Shown here one piece after another: positions 45,386 to 57,459 of a stretch of DNA of 64,000 nucleotides. The stretch is taken from assembly GCA_903813345.2 (NCBI GenBank), contig CAIIXF020000008.1:28648005-28712004 (forward strand), written 5' to 3'. Position 1 is the first letter of the stretch, and the number at the start of each line of letters is the position of its first letter. The position numbers were made by a program, and so were the translations under genes. Below the pieces are notes generated by a model. The model saw nothing but the letters and a program-made list of their open reading frames with translations. It was not told the origin of the DNA and made no database searches. The DNA comes from Owenia fusiformis (lineage: Eukaryota; Annelida; Polychaeta; Sabellida; Oweniidae).

Positions 45386-46059
45386 CGTCTGATTTTTTAT
45401 GACTTTGTCAACATTTGTTAAAAAGTGTTGGCCAGTTACCATTTATACAATTTTAAAATTCTTTTAAGTTATTCTATTTATTCGTTCAACAACCAACACT
45501 TTTTGATAAATCATAAAATCAAGTGACTACATGTTTTGCAAGTTTTTACCATTGATTGAAGCCTATGACAACCTTGCCCAAATTCATTAATTTATTAATT
45601 GACAATGTACATTTTAGCTGAATTTAGCAGTACACGTAGCAGCTAAGTGCTTTCCCATAGCCACTCCTCTTCACAAATTACATCGCCATTGCTCGTCATC
45701 GGAATTCTGATCGCCGAATAGTAAAGATTCATTTTGTATTGGATGAACATAACTAGAGACCGACTTATTTCGCATATATGAAAAAATAAAACATCCGGGT
45801 ACACATATCTTTATATGTGACATCAATCAGGAATTATTGACATATTGACAATATTAGGTTGTAATTTCTTGCGGTAAATTCAAATTGTATCTTTAAACGA
45901 CTGTTTCATCTTAACTATTCGTTTTATTGCATGTAAAACAAACGGTATGCATAGTTTAACATCTTTCACTTCTAAAACAGCATAAAATATCACAATATCG
46001 TCACCTTATGCTGCAATAATACGACTTAAAAGATTATGGTACTAATATTCTTTGGTTTT

Positions 46060-46115
46060 TGGGCGCCATGCCTCGTCTTTACCATCACCCTTGAAATTAG
46101 CTCCGCTCACTAATC
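46060..46115 (-). repeat. 56-bp perfect inverted repeat, right copy
   Basis: Exact reverse complement of 39877-39932. No MADQ-type start follows it on the - strand. Confidence 0.95.
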
Positions 46116-46351
46116 CTAGGGTGTATCCCTTTGGCACTCGTACATGTAACAGGTCATAGAACTTAAACACCTGTCTGAGTTGAACATTCTTAAACTCAAA
46201 CAATTTTTGCTTGGTCCCAGAAGTGTCTAATCTATGGAGGTTTTACAGCACTGCTTCCTATCTATTTTACTCATAACTGACATATATCTATGACTCATAA
46301 TTAAAATTTATAATTGATTTAGTGATTTTTAAATTGTGCATTCACCCAGTT

Positions 46352-46410
46352 AAGGCCTTAAGAGCCAGTCCGCTGGTCATTTGCAGGTTATTTTTGATAC
46401 GGATACTTTA
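46352..46410 (+). repeat. Fragment of a foldback family
   Basis: CCGCTGGTCATTTGCAGGTT then ATTTTTGATAC matches 53361-53398 (CCGCTGGTCATTATCAGGTT). One arm only. Confidence 0.6.
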
Positions 46411-46569
46411 CTGTATTTGTAGTCAGTTAAATAAGCAAATCCTAAGAAATTGACTCGCTTCATCGTAACTATAAATAATGTTCAAATTTCCTATCAGCTA
46501 TTCGGAGAAGTCTGCATTGGGTATCAGTGTCATACATGAAGTGTATAAACATATTTCTAACAACACTAA

Positions 46570-46860
46570 CATTAAGCGATATTTACAGGAAGTGATCCTG
46601 ATCAATAATGGCATTAATCATTAGACTGTGATCCTTATAAATAAAAGTATTAACAGGTCTTATAATAACAGCATTAACCGTAAGTGATCATGATTATCAC
46701 CAGCAGTAAAAGGAAGTGGTCATGATTAAATCAACATTAACAGTAGTGATCATGATTAAATCAACATTAACAGTAGTGATCATCATTAAAAATGTCATCA
46801 ACATGACAACATAACAACAACAGCATTAACCTGAAGCGATTATGATGTATAATTCACGCA
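46570..46860 (+). repeat. Short tandem repeats of AGTGATCATGATTAA type
   Basis: CATTAACAGTAGTGATCATG with AAATCAA spacers is repeated several times, exactly so at 46735-46780, and more weakly again near 47205-47290. A short ATG-led open stretch at 46860 (MAGQGVSDSSESEQS) follows but has no phase match to module G. Confidence 0.7.
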
Positions 46861-47380
46861 TGGCTGGGCAAGGTGTGTCCGATTCCAGCGAATCAGAACA
46901 GAGTACTGCTACGTGTACTGCTAAATTCTGAGTGACAGCAGTGCATGAAATAATCAATAACGCATTTGTTATGTATGGTTACTAATGTGAGGAGATGTTT
47001 TGCCAGTACTTGACCATTGCATAAAGTTTCATTGAAAGTATGTTCTTTCAGTGATTTTGTATCTTTTAGGTGATTTTATAGAAAATACGAGGCCAACACT
47101 ATGACGTCACATATTGTTCAGGTCAATATAGTAGAATAAAAGTCTTCTAAAATAGCACTTATACCCCTAGAACAGGCCTGACTTGGTAGTGATAATTTTA
47201 ACAAAATCAGTGATCATGATTAATTAAAGCATTAACAAATAGTGGTTGTAAGTAACAAGATTCACAGGCAGTGATCAAGATCAAAATAACATGAATAGTT
47301 AGTCATAGAATGAAATAAGATAAAATATACGATATGTACAATTCATATTTTTTAAATCTTCGAAATATATATACTTTCAG

Positions 47381-47855
47381 TATGGCGCATATTTGTCATT
47401 TTTGCGGAGCTGGCTTCACAACAAAATACAATATGCAGCGGCATTTAAGAAGCGTTCATCAGCTGAATTTACATCACAATTTATCATTTATATGCGATCA
47501 ATGTCCGGCAATATACACAAGAAAAGAAAAACTTGAAGAACACGTTAACTCGAAACATCCTTCAGACAGTAGTCCTGTTTTTACATGTAACGAATGCAGT
47601 AAAACATTTGCCTACAAAAGGTTGCTAAAACGACACGAGGAGACCCATAGTGATGTCACTTTTTATTGTGATATATGTCTTGCAGAAAAGGGATTTGATG
47701 TTGGTGTTCATTGTTATACGACCAAGGCTAACCTCAATAGGCATAAAAATGTCGCACATGGAGGAGTGGAATTGGTGTTAATGCCTTGCCCCCAATGTGG
47801 TAAAACATTTTACAAAAGGAATTCTCTTCAAAGACATATGAAAAGAAAACATTAG
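47381..47855 (+). CDS. C2H2 zinc-finger protein module G (five fingers)
   Basis: The acceptor is tatactttcag (AG at 47379-47380); one leading T, then ATG GCG. If the ATG is the start, the protein is 158 residues. Fingers: CHFC (H-x4-H), CDQC, CNEC, a fourth with an extended loop (CDIC...GFDVGVHCYTTKANLNRH), and CPQC ending RHMKRKH at the stop (TAG at 47853). The order, the long fourth finger and the TATGGCG start are shared with module I, so the two are paralogues. AATAAA at 47912. A 5-prime exon, coding or not, must lie upstream. Confidence 0.92.
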
Positions 47856-47911
47856 ACCACAACAACTGCACAAAGACAATTTATGTTCAAGCATGTAACA
47901 TTATAGCAAGA

Positions 47912-47917
47912 AATAAA
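47912..47917 (+). promoter_or_regulatory. Poly(A) signal AATAAA for module G
   Basis: Canonical hexamer 57 bp after the stop. Confidence 0.6.
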
Positions 47918-48195
47918 AGAATCGAAATTTATTTCACATTTGAATCTGATCCCCAGGAGCACTCAGTCCCCATAGTGAACAGGATATGTTAAATACATGT
48001 AAAGGATCCTATAACTGAGTCTCGCAATTACTTCTATATAACGAAAGCATTTTTTAGAGTATAATAGCTTAGCCATTTTAGCTTAAATAGTAGTGTATTG
48101 CCATTGGACTTAGAATAAAACTATGGCATAAAGTTATTCAGCCAACAGTGGTGAATGTTTTCTGAAAAAAATCAGCAAAATTGTACATAGGATAA

Positions 48196-48590
48196 TTGAT
48201 TTATTATGATGTAATCATCAGCTTCAATTGACCAAATCGGAAAAAGCTAGCACTATTTCTACCATACATGTTGTCTTAAGAATAAAATTACGCAATCTTA
48301 CAACATCATCATTGTTAAAGTTTTTACACCAAGTTGTAGATAATTGAATGAAGTAAATTTTGGAAAAGTTTGAACATCCTAACTTTACTAATTAATTTAT
48401 TATGATGTAATCATCAGCTTCAATTGACCAAATCGGAAAAAGCTAGCACTATTTCTACCATACATGTTGTCTTAAGAATTAAATTACGCAATCTTACACC
48501 ATCGAAGTTGTTAAAGTTATTACATCAAGTTGTCGATAATTGAATGAAGTATATGTGGGGAAAGTTTGAACATCCTAGCTCTAATCATTA
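48196..48590 (+). repeat. Tandem duplication of a 196-bp unit
   Basis: TTATTATGATGTAATCATCA begins the copies at 48201 and 48397. They stay alike to GTTTGAACATCCTA(A/G)CT with scattered changes. Confidence 0.93.
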
Positions 48591-48599
48591 AACATTTAC

Positions 48600-49189
48600 A
48601 AGGGGGCTGCCCTTTTGACCTCCCCCCTTGGGTGTTCGTGTGACTATTTTTACCTCAGAGCTTCTAGGGTTAATATTTGACATGTGAATATAAGCATGGC
48701 ATACTGTCTAATGACACTTTGGGGAGTAGGCGGTCATTTTGAAAAATGTCCACCATGTATGTGTGTGCAATTTTGTTGCAAACATATGAATTGTACATTT
48801 GTTGAAATTTTATATGTGCCTACTTAGAAGCATGTTACATTTTGTTACACTTTCTTATTAAGGTTAATGCTTTTAAAGTAGAAATCGTCAAAAGCCATAT
48901 AGATTTTTTGAATAAATACAATAATCTTTCCTTTTATTTACTTGACATCTAATTACATAAATACCCTTATAAAGCTAGAGTTATTGCTGGTTCTAAGTCT
49001 GTTCCAATACCAAATTGTTTTGGTTATACACTAGATTTCCTTAAGCTGTTAAAAATAATAGTCTATGTTTCAGAACTCTGGGGTTAATCCAAAGATAATT
49101 TATCAACATTAAATCATTTAATATCATTCTCCAAAAATGTATTTCCACTTGGGGAGATATTTTCACATTGGACTTTAACTATTTCACCA
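48600..49189. other. Spacer, no gene
   Basis: Nothing recognised beyond AT-rich sequence and a CCCCCCTTGGG stretch. Confidence 0.5.
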
Positions 49190-49722
49190 TTAAAAAGTGG
49201 TGACATATTGTTATGGTCTTCGTTTTTGACGACATTCGGCGGTTGGTGGTTGACGATCGGAGTCTGTTAGAACTTCCAATAATTTAACAAATATACTGTA
49301 GAGACTGACTTCAGTTGTATTTCAAAATCATCCATATGATTTCAGAAGTTCAAATCTGATTTTATATTTAAGATTTGACCGTCAATGACCTTTTCACGGT
49401 CAAAAAAGTATTGTTTCAACTTGCTTCAAATTGACCATTTTTTCAAAATTATCTATAAGTTATCAGAAGTTCAAATCTGACTTATGATTTGACCTTCAAT
49501 GACCTTCTTAAGGCCAAAAAGGTCAAAAGGTCTTTATTTCAAATCGACCAATTTCAAAATCATCTACAAGTTCTCAACAATTCAAGACATTTCGTCATGT
49601 TAATGCCTTGTTTGGGTTCATTTTTCTTTGTGACTGTGTGCTCGATGACGTTTGCTTTTTCTTGCTGGATTATGGAACCATTTTGGTCCTTTCCCTTTTG
49701 CTTTTGTGCGTTCATATCTTAA
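49190..49722 (+). mobile_element. Short copy of the dispersed satellite-bearing element
   Basis: Has the head GTGGTGACATATTGTTATGG and GGCGGTTGGTGGTTG, two or three degraded satellite units (AGTTCAAATCTGA, GACCTTCAATGACC), and the tail CATGTTAATGCCTTG. The next 110 bp (49612-49722) resemble 61741-61850 (TTTGCTTTTTCTTGC and TTTTGGTC.TTTCCCTTT). Confidence 0.7.
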
Positions 49723-49899
49723 ATGCCTTGATATATTACGATGTGCTGACAACTAATATTATTTGAATAGAGGTAAGCCTCTGACAAGCCAATACTTAAA
49801 TACTTGAATCTTAAATCAGTTTTAGAATTTTACAAGAGACCGGATGATTAATGAATCTGGAAATGTCACATAAGTTTTATTAGTCTTTATCCGTTTCAG

Positions 49900-50437
49900 A
49901 AGCATGTCTTTCGAGCCGATTGGAATTGGGGGAAATCAGTCATATGTGGACACACATGACAATGCTACACCTAAAAGCGTGGGAGCAGAAAACACAGTTG
50001 GAAAAAGCAAAAAATCAAAATCAAATCTTTTTCGTTGTGGACTCTGTGATGTTTTCTCTACATTCCATAAATCTAGTTTGATACGCCACATGCGAACAGC
50101 ACATGAGGAAAAGGACATAACGTATGCATGTGATATTTGTCCGAAGGTTTATCGCTCGAAGATGCTATTGCAAGAACATATAAGGGGCGTACACGAGAAG
50201 AGGTACAGGTGCAGCCAGTGTCCAAAAGCACTATGTACAGCTAGTGGACTCAGGAGACACGAGGAGTTCATTCACAATGGAAGCATGCCTCATACGTGTG
50301 TGTTGTGTGACAAAAAGTTCAGAGATATGCAAGACTTAGAGGGACATATCAACAACATACACAGAAAATATGCACCGTTTTCCTGTGGTAAATGCAACAA
50401 AATGTATCACCATAGAAAATCATTATCTGAACACAAG
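49900..50437 (+). CDS. C2H2 zinc-finger module H, first visible exon
   Basis: The acceptor is tccgtttcag (AG at 49898-49899); one leading A, then AGC ATG. If the ATG at 49904 is the start, the protein opens MSFEPIGIGGNQSYVDTHDN, a short polar head. Fingers CGLC (13-residue loop), CDIC, CSQC and CVLC follow, then the first part of a fifth (CGKC...SEHK) up to the donor AAG|gtgatt at 50438 in phase 0. The frame runs on past the donor to a stop at 50491, so unspliced reading would truncate finger five. Confidence 0.9.
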
Positions 50438-50735
50438 GTGATTTTTAATGACAAACTTTATCTCACAAATTATCTTCTGTATATCGAATAAAAGTTAACC
50501 TAATGTATTGCCTACTTTAATTTTGCCATAGTTGTCAGTACTTTTGAGGCATGTCAAAATTACTAAAAACAATATTTTTCAAGATAAATTTCATTGATAA
50601 TACTGAAGCTTTGAATCATTCACGCATATTTTTTAGAATAAGGAAACTTGGGTAAAATCCCCAATGTATTGCTCCATATAGGGATGAAATACTTGGCTGG
50701 AAAGGTGTTATATTATGTGTTGTATTGTTTTATAG

Positions 50736-50930
50736 GTAACCTGTCAAGGGATGAGAAGGTTCCAATGTAGAGTTGACCAATGTCAAAAGGTCTTTGAAAC
50801 AAGAGCTGGAATGAATGATCATGAACGCGCAAAACACAGTAGAGACTTTCCTTATAAATGTGACAAGTGCGAAAAGAAATTTTCTTGGCGATCTTCATTA
50901 GCTAAACATAGGATGTCAGAGGGACATTAA
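50736..50930 (+). CDS. C2H2 zinc-finger module H, terminal exon
   Basis: The acceptor is ttgttttatag (AG at 50734-50735), phase 0. Joined to the previous exon, HK|VTC completes finger five as a C2HC type. Then come a C-x4-C finger (CRVDQC) and a CDKC finger ending HRMSEGH. Stop TAA at 50928. Seven fingers in total. No AATAAA in the next 150 bp; ATTAAA at about 51117 or AATAAA at 51747 may serve. Confidence 0.88.
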   Translation, partial: VTCQGMRRFQCRVDQCQKVFETRAGMNDHERAKHSRDFPYKCDKCEKKFSWRSSLAKHRMSEGH

Positions 50931-52670
50931 GAAGTTAGTAGTCATAGGCTGAGTGTTGGACACAAGTTTGTATTGAAAAAAAGGTTATTGAAGTTGAAGT
51001 TTTTCATAACATATACGTGCTATTTAAAGAGAATTACATTACACTCTATACAATAATTTATTTTATGTAGAAATTTAAACACTGTGTTCAACACAGTTAT
51101 TGTATAAGTTTTCTGTCATTAAAGAGTACAATTTATGGTACTTAACAGGAAATGACAAAACAGCAAGTGACAAAATATCATTGAATATTATTTTAACTAA
51201 GATAACAGAGTTAGTATAACTAGTTCAACATATCATAAAGCCAAAACATGAAGAAATAACTTTTTCAGTCCTTTGAAAATGTGACTGAAAACTAGCTAAA
51301 AGTAGCACCCTGGGAAAGGTCACTAAACAGAATCTTTTGAATTTTTCAGAAAATATGCCCAATATATTGCTCTAAATGATACAAGCTGTGCACAATTGTC
51401 TGAGTCCAAAAATGACCAGAAGTGACCCCGTATCCAAAAACTTTGATAAATTGTATCTTTTTTCAGGGTCGCCCCTGGATTCTGGAGCTTTGCAATTTCG
51501 ACTTTCTATGATGAACAAAATGATAAATGATATATGAAATGATAGGGTAGCGTTGCTACATGTATGAGTATTTGGGGGGGGGGGGCATACACTAGTACAA
51601 CACTTCCACATACCTCAAGAGGAAATCTCACAAATGGCGATAGACACCCCTGGGGTCACTTAACATTTTAAAAAAATGCTTTGTCGTTAATATCCTTGAT
51701 ATCTAGGATCAAATTGTAGATAAATATGCATTATTTAAGAAATAGCAATAAAAGCAATATTCCTGATATAAGTATATTTTGGTCGATTTTGCAAGTATGT
51801 ATCACTTCCTGTGAAAATATAGTAGGCATTTTTATCAGTTTCAAAAAATGTCTCCAGAATGTATAAACCAAACTTGGCAGATGTCAAATTGTTTAATTGT
51901 ATCTCTCTATACACCCATATTTCATACAAATAAACAGTCATATTTCAATAGTCATTGAGTGGGTATTAGTTATGTTTGCGATTATATGTTGACCTACTTA
52001 TTTTTAGAGAGAGGAAGGTCATGATAAACTCTTGCTTTGTTCATATAACGCATGGTTCTGTCCTAGAAAGTTATATGAAGTGAGGGAATGGTGCACCTCT
52101 AAGGTACATCTTGAGATATGTAAAATCTAGGTAAAGACCAGGTGTTGTGCAAAAATGGAACTTTTATGCAATTTTCAGCATGAAATAAAATGTGAGCCAT
52201 TTTGAAAATCCTTAGAATGATTGTAACAATTGTGTTTTATATATTCAAGTTTATTTTCTTATTTCATATGATCATTTCATGAACCAATATGTATGCTTGC
52301 ACTGAAGCATGACCTCTAGAGAATCATATATTTTACCATGGCTCTAAACAACATAATAACATGTAATTCCTTTCTATACATTCATATAATTGCAAAATTA
52401 AGATAGTTGTTAAACAATCATGTAATCCTCACGTGACAGGTGTCTTTTTGTCAATGAATAATAGTTTTATATTATCACAGTTCATTGGCTGATCCTACCA
52501 ATGTTCATATTTAAAAAGTCAAGCTCAACTTTATTGTGCAGAAGAAATATAAGTCACAATCAGGAGGTGCCAAAGCATTTTAAATTACATTTTAAATTCA
52601 AAAGATATGCCTGAGAAATGTTGTCATCTGAAGAAGATGATGATGTCATAAGAGTCTTATAATGAACAAA
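50931..52670. other. Module H 3-prime region and spacer, no gene
   Basis: AT-rich. A 13-G run lies near 51570. No exon or element ends were recognised. Confidence 0.5.
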
Positions 52671-53344
52671 CATCGTCGCATGAGAATAACTTTGTACTAT
52701 CTCACATTTTTACGGAACTGAGAAATCAAGGTTTGAAAGTTTAGAGGTCTGTATCTTACTTAGTATTGCTATGTGAAACTTGATGTTTTGTATGTCACCT
52801 GGTCTCACCCTAGAGATATCTTATATGAAATATCATACCTTGAAACAATTTACAAGATCCTGTTTTAAAACTATGGAAATGGAGTTGATACAATTTCCCA
52901 CCGGAATAACAGCTTATTTCTAATTTCTAATTTCAAATTGTCATATCTGATATTAACTGTTTCAACCAATCAACTCTCTAAGAATTGGTCATGCGACTTG
53001 CAAAACTTGGAGTTATAACAATCTTATATTAAAACAAAGTATGCCAATATGCATGTTATTGTATCGAGAATGAAAAATAATGTTTTGCTTTGTAAAAAAA
53101 TCTTCAAAAACCAAAGAATATTATTTAATAAAATAAGGAAATTCAATTTATAAAACTTTAAAATCAATTTCTCAAATAAGTACAATTATTTCTTAATTTT
53201 GGAATCTCAGGACACCCTTCAAAAAGAATTTATTGCCTTTGAAATTAAGGCAGAAGTACAATGCATTGAATCCAATGATGCCAATACGGTCCCCCACATA
53301 TTTCCCTCGGTATAAACCCTGTAGCCTAAACCTCCCAGCACATT

Positions 53345-53493
53345 ACAATGTAGCCCCTAAGGGCCGGTCCGCTGGTCATTATCAGGTTATTTTTGATACA
53401 GACCAGTTGATTTTTTCACTGGGTATTGGAGAATAACATTGCAACTGGTCCGTAATTCCATTTTGACCAGCAGGTTTCAGATCCTTAGGGCCT
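53345..53493. repeat. 149-bp foldback nested in the 2.2-kb element
   Basis: CCCTAAGGGCCGGTCCGCTG at the left pairs with CAGCAGG...CCTTAGGGCCTA at the right; an inner CAACTGGTC pairs with GACCAGTTG. Confidence 0.7.
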
Positions 53494-54227
53494 AAGACAT
53501 AACCAATTTTTATTACATGCACATGGAAGAAATTTGAAAATAGAAAAATAATTTCTAATTCATTTTAGATTAATGAAAGTGATGAAACCTCGATTTAGGT
53601 AATCACATTTTGTTCATTGGGATGCAGCTATCATTATCCATTCATTTTCTGTTGTTTGCTACTCTGTGGAGTACAATTGAGAATTGAAGCAATTGTAGAA
53701 GTGGAGACTAAGAGTGGCTCTTTGTAAAGAAATTGAACCAATTTGTTACTTTTCCAAAATAAAATCTAGATGATCTAAAAACAATGGTCCCCAAAATGCA
53801 AAAGAAAGGACAAGTCTGAAAAACATACTAGTAATAAAATAACTAAAAAGATCTTAGATGTTCAGTGAAAAGCGCAAAGTAAATCATAGATGAAGAGAAA
53901 ATAAAATAGGTGTTTTAAGGGACTATACTAACATAAAGATAACTCCTTATTGATATAGTGTATGATCAGTAAAAGTTAAAGCTAGTTTAAATAGATTTAG
54001 CTTTTTTCCACAAACTATAAAACATCATTTTGAAAGAGATTTCAATAGTATACAGACAGTGATTGCCTTTGAGCAATGTAGTGCAAAATATGACAGTTAC
54101 TATTTGTTTTGATTACTATATCTAGTATATAACCTATTATTATGTACTCTATTTGAAGAAACAAATAAGTAGTCTTTCATTTTCAACATTTAATGATGAC
54201 AGCTTCGTATATGCATTTCTATTGCAT

Positions 54228-54425
54228 TTGGCCATTCAAACCCCTATAAGACCTGGTAGCAGTGAAGATAAAGGGTACTTTTGACTGCTCACATGATCTA
54301 ATTAACTGGTCATTTGTACTTTTCATCTTCCCTGGTAGCAAGGATTTAGGTTTTCGAGGAAATTAGTAATTCTATTTCATATCATGTGGCCATGAATAAT
54401 CCAATGAGCATCCATAATACAAAGA
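54228..54425 (-). repeat. Dispersed repeat, copy 2 of 1965-2175
   Basis: Reverse-complement relative of the copy near the left end of the window, inside the 2.2-kb element. Confidence 0.6.
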
Positions 54426-54900
54426 GTAATTGAGGGCATATAATTTGAATATGCATGGGATTACACATACTGTATCATTTTATTTTTTTGACTCTACTTG
54501 TAATAGTTCTAAAACTAAAACATGAAAGGCCAGGCATGCAAACTGGCATGGTATTGTGTTACAAAACATTATTTCATTCTAGATACAATAACATGCATAT
54601 TGGCATACTTCGTTTTAATATAAGATTGTTATAACTCCAAGTTTTGCAAGTCACATGACCAATTCTTAGAGAGTTGATTGGTTGAAACAGTTGATATCAG
54701 ATATGACAATTTGAAATAAGAAATAAGCTGTTTGTCTGGAGATGGTACAATTTCACACTGAATTCTAGCTTAATGAGAGGGAATTGAGATGGGGCATGTA
54801 TCTGAGATGAAAGCCTGTGTTTCAAATAGTAAAATTCCATGTCTATCTCAATTTTTTTGAAAATGGCAGTTAGTACAAAGTTATTCTCACGCGACGACAT

Positions 54901-55702
54901 ATAAATGTGCTCATCTACACTTTTGAAGATTGAAGAACAACAGTTATGTAAAGTCCAGAGTAACCTTTGAGAAATTGTTATTTTTCATGTGTTTTCAAAT
55001 GTTCCCCTTTGTGCTTCCTCACTGTAATATGAAATAATAAATTCAGTAATTTACTTCCACTTAAAGCAATTGATCTTTGTGAGCACAAAATGTTTAGGTT
55101 TTCCAAACACTGTTACAACTGGTACAATGCCTTTATTTGTTTATAATGTTGCAATACTTAAATGACTGAAATTAAATTCAAGTCTGATGATTTCAGAGTA
55201 ATCAGCATGAACATGCACTTTTTGTTTAAGGCAAACAAATCTTTATTATTTTGGATCAGGGTTTGTCAATTTTGAATTAAATTTTGATAAGGCAACTCAT
55301 TCACATATGCATGAATAATAGTGATTTACAGAATACATGTGTACTAACTTTGTCTCAATAAAATAGCATTAAAACCCATATCTTGTTTTGTATGATATAA
55401 AATAAAATTGATTGTCACTTAACTCATAAAATGCATCTAATCAATGTCATATCCTGAATGTTTTTGATGGAGTACATTTGCTTTGATTCTTTTGTGAATC
55501 TGACTTATGAGAGGTGCACTGAAAATGACCTGTTCCTGGTTCTGTCTGATCATATGCTATATAAATGGCATAGCATCATGTCAAATGGCCCTGTGCTTTA
55601 ATTTTCATATGGTTTTCCTAATTAAGTGAATTCAAATGAAAATTGAAATATTCCATGGCCAGTTGTGCAAGTGGACTGCGTATTGCTGGCAAAAGGAAGA
55701 GA
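54901..55702. other. Spacer, no gene
   Basis: AT-rich, nothing recognised. Confidence 0.5.
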
Positions 55703-56090
55703 ATGCCTATGACAAATGCTGAACGATCCAAGCGGTGACGACAGAAGCAAAATCTTCATAATGCAGCAGAATATCGTCAGAAACGCCAAGAAAGGTACAA
55801 ACGTACCTACATCTTACTTCCTGCGAAAGCTATTGGATTTTGACATAAGTTTCAAAATCTAACATGGCTCTCGAAGTGAGTAACCTACATCCCGCATTGT
55901 CAACTTTCTGCGAAGGAGCTCAAAGCCACGAGAGAACGCGATCGAACATTCAAGAGACAAACTCGAAAACGCAAACGTCAAAAACTGAATTCATCGCTTG
56001 ATTCAGACAAAGCAGTGACGTGCTACCAAGGTCCTGGTTTTAAAATAAAGCTACCAAATAAAAGCAAAATACCACATGTGCTCAAATAGC
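55703..56090 (+). pseudogene. Decayed basic-rich ORF of an invertebrate repeat family
   Basis: ATGCCTATG at 55703 reads MPMTNAERSKR, then a TGA, then in the same frame RQKQNLHNAAEYRQKRQERY. After a gap, another frame near 55915-56085 reads KELKATRERDRTFKRQTRKR and SLDSDKAVTCYQGPGFKIK. Lys/Arg-rich starts of the form MP-x-(T/N)AE(R/K)-x-R..RQK are, from memory, common in unnamed, possibly transposon-borne invertebrate proteins. At least one stop and one frame change make it inactive. Confidence 0.5.
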
Positions 56091-56341
56091 AAACTGAGTA
56101 AACAAACATTATGGAAAACAAGGTCACAAAACAGAAATATATTTGCAACAATTATATGAAACAGTGTTCACCAAACAGTTAAGATATGAGTTTATTTTAA
56201 TTTACGAGCGTAGAATTAGAAACAAGTAGTGGTCTTTTTCCATTTTTACCTGTTTTTACATATTTATACTATTTTGAAACAATTATAAACTATAGTTGGC
56301 TCTCAACTAATTTTACCTTTTTGATTAGTTATACTCTTTAA

Positions 56342-56701
56342 CTCTTAAACGGTTATGCTATAGAGAATTACACCAACGGTTAGGGGGGGGGGGGGCAGAT
56401 CTGAAACGGACAATCATATGACATTGTATGAAGGTGTATTAGGTATCATTGAAGGTTATTCAATTCCCTGCAGTATTTTGAACTTACTTATAAGTATATT
56501 GAGCTTTTTATTAATTAAGAAATTCATATTCTAAGAACAAAGGGGGATTTCGTATCAAAAAACTGACAATTTGGGTATTTTACGAACTTCGATCAGCTGT
56601 AACATCCTAGGGGGGGGGGGGGGGTACAGTCACAATAATTCTTGCGCTAAAACATGCCTAATTCAGTTTCAGAAAGCTCAGACCCCCTAACCGTTTAAGG
56701 G
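56342..56701. mobile_element. piggyBac-like MITE with TTAA flanks (360 bp)
   Basis: TTAA at 56338-56341 and 56702-56705. Ends are C(T/C)CTTAAACGGTTA in inverted orientation, giving TTAACCCTTAAACGGTTA at the right, close to the TTAACCCT-type ends of piggyBac elements. Both subterminal regions carry long G runs (56382 and about 56610). Confidence 0.7.
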
Positions 56702-57279
56702 TTAATCTAGCTTCACCAGTGTAAAATAAAATTAGTGAAAATAATTTAAAGTTACTTTTGTTATCTATATAGTCTCAATTTTTTCCAGTTTACCCGTGAA
56801 CAATTAGAAAGAATAAGCAATTCTAATCACTTTTGTTATCTGTATAATCTTGACACTTTTAAAACAATTATCTGTTTTACCTGTGTACAATGAGAAGTAA
56901 TATATACTACTTTTGTCAGCTTTAATCTTGACACTTTCAGGATAATATTATAAGGTTTAACCTTCAAACAATTAGGAAGGAAGAAGTAATTCATATTGCT
57001 TTTGTGTTCAGTTTGTTGTCTGTATAATCTTGACACTTTCATGATAGAAATATTCAACTTCAATTTTAAGGGGCTCTACATGCATGTATAGTTTGGTAGA
57101 AAAAGGATCAAATAATCACTGAAACACGTTACACACTAATTTGCATTGATAGTAAAGTTAGAAAAATAAACCATGAGAACCAGAGATCGTTAGTCGTACA
57201 TGAACACGTTTGACAAAGAGCATTGTTGGTAAATAATTCTTGATTGAAAGGATGGCAACATCACAAATGAATGAAACAC

Positions 57280-57459
57280 GTGATACAAATAACTTCGCCA
57301 TCTTTCTTTGACATGCCGACCGCAGAACTCTGTTACAGACGCCAAATCCGATCACAAAAAGTTGGAGACTATTGAAAACTATTCTTGACGTGTCAAGTTT
57401 TATATATTTTATAAGATTTTACCCATTTCAAAGAAAGATGGCGAAGTTATTTGTATCAC
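57280..57459. repeat. 32-bp perfect inverted repeat carrying an ATGGCGAAG start
   Basis: GTGATACAAATAACTTCGCC (57280-57311) is repeated exactly inverted at 57428-57459. Each arm, read outward, contains AAGATGGCGAAGTTATTTGT. Confidence 0.9.

Larger units (their letters stand above)
52671..54900. mobile_element. 2.2-kb element with long inverted repeats
   Basis: The left arm 52671-53087 and right arm 54562-54900 are inverted copies. Matching blocks include GTCGC(A/G)TGAGAATAACTTTGTACTA at the outer ends, TTCAAATTGTCATATCTGATAT, GTTGATTGGTTGAAAC and TATGCCAATATGCATGTTATTGTATC. The interior has a nested foldback and a dispersed repeat but no coding frame. Confidence 0.8.

Noticed and set aside
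46860-46932. MAGQGVSDSSESEQS as a first exon for module G
   Set aside because: The only donor (CAAG|gtgtgt) gives phase 1, whereas module G needs phase 2; otherwise the frame stops after 23 codons.
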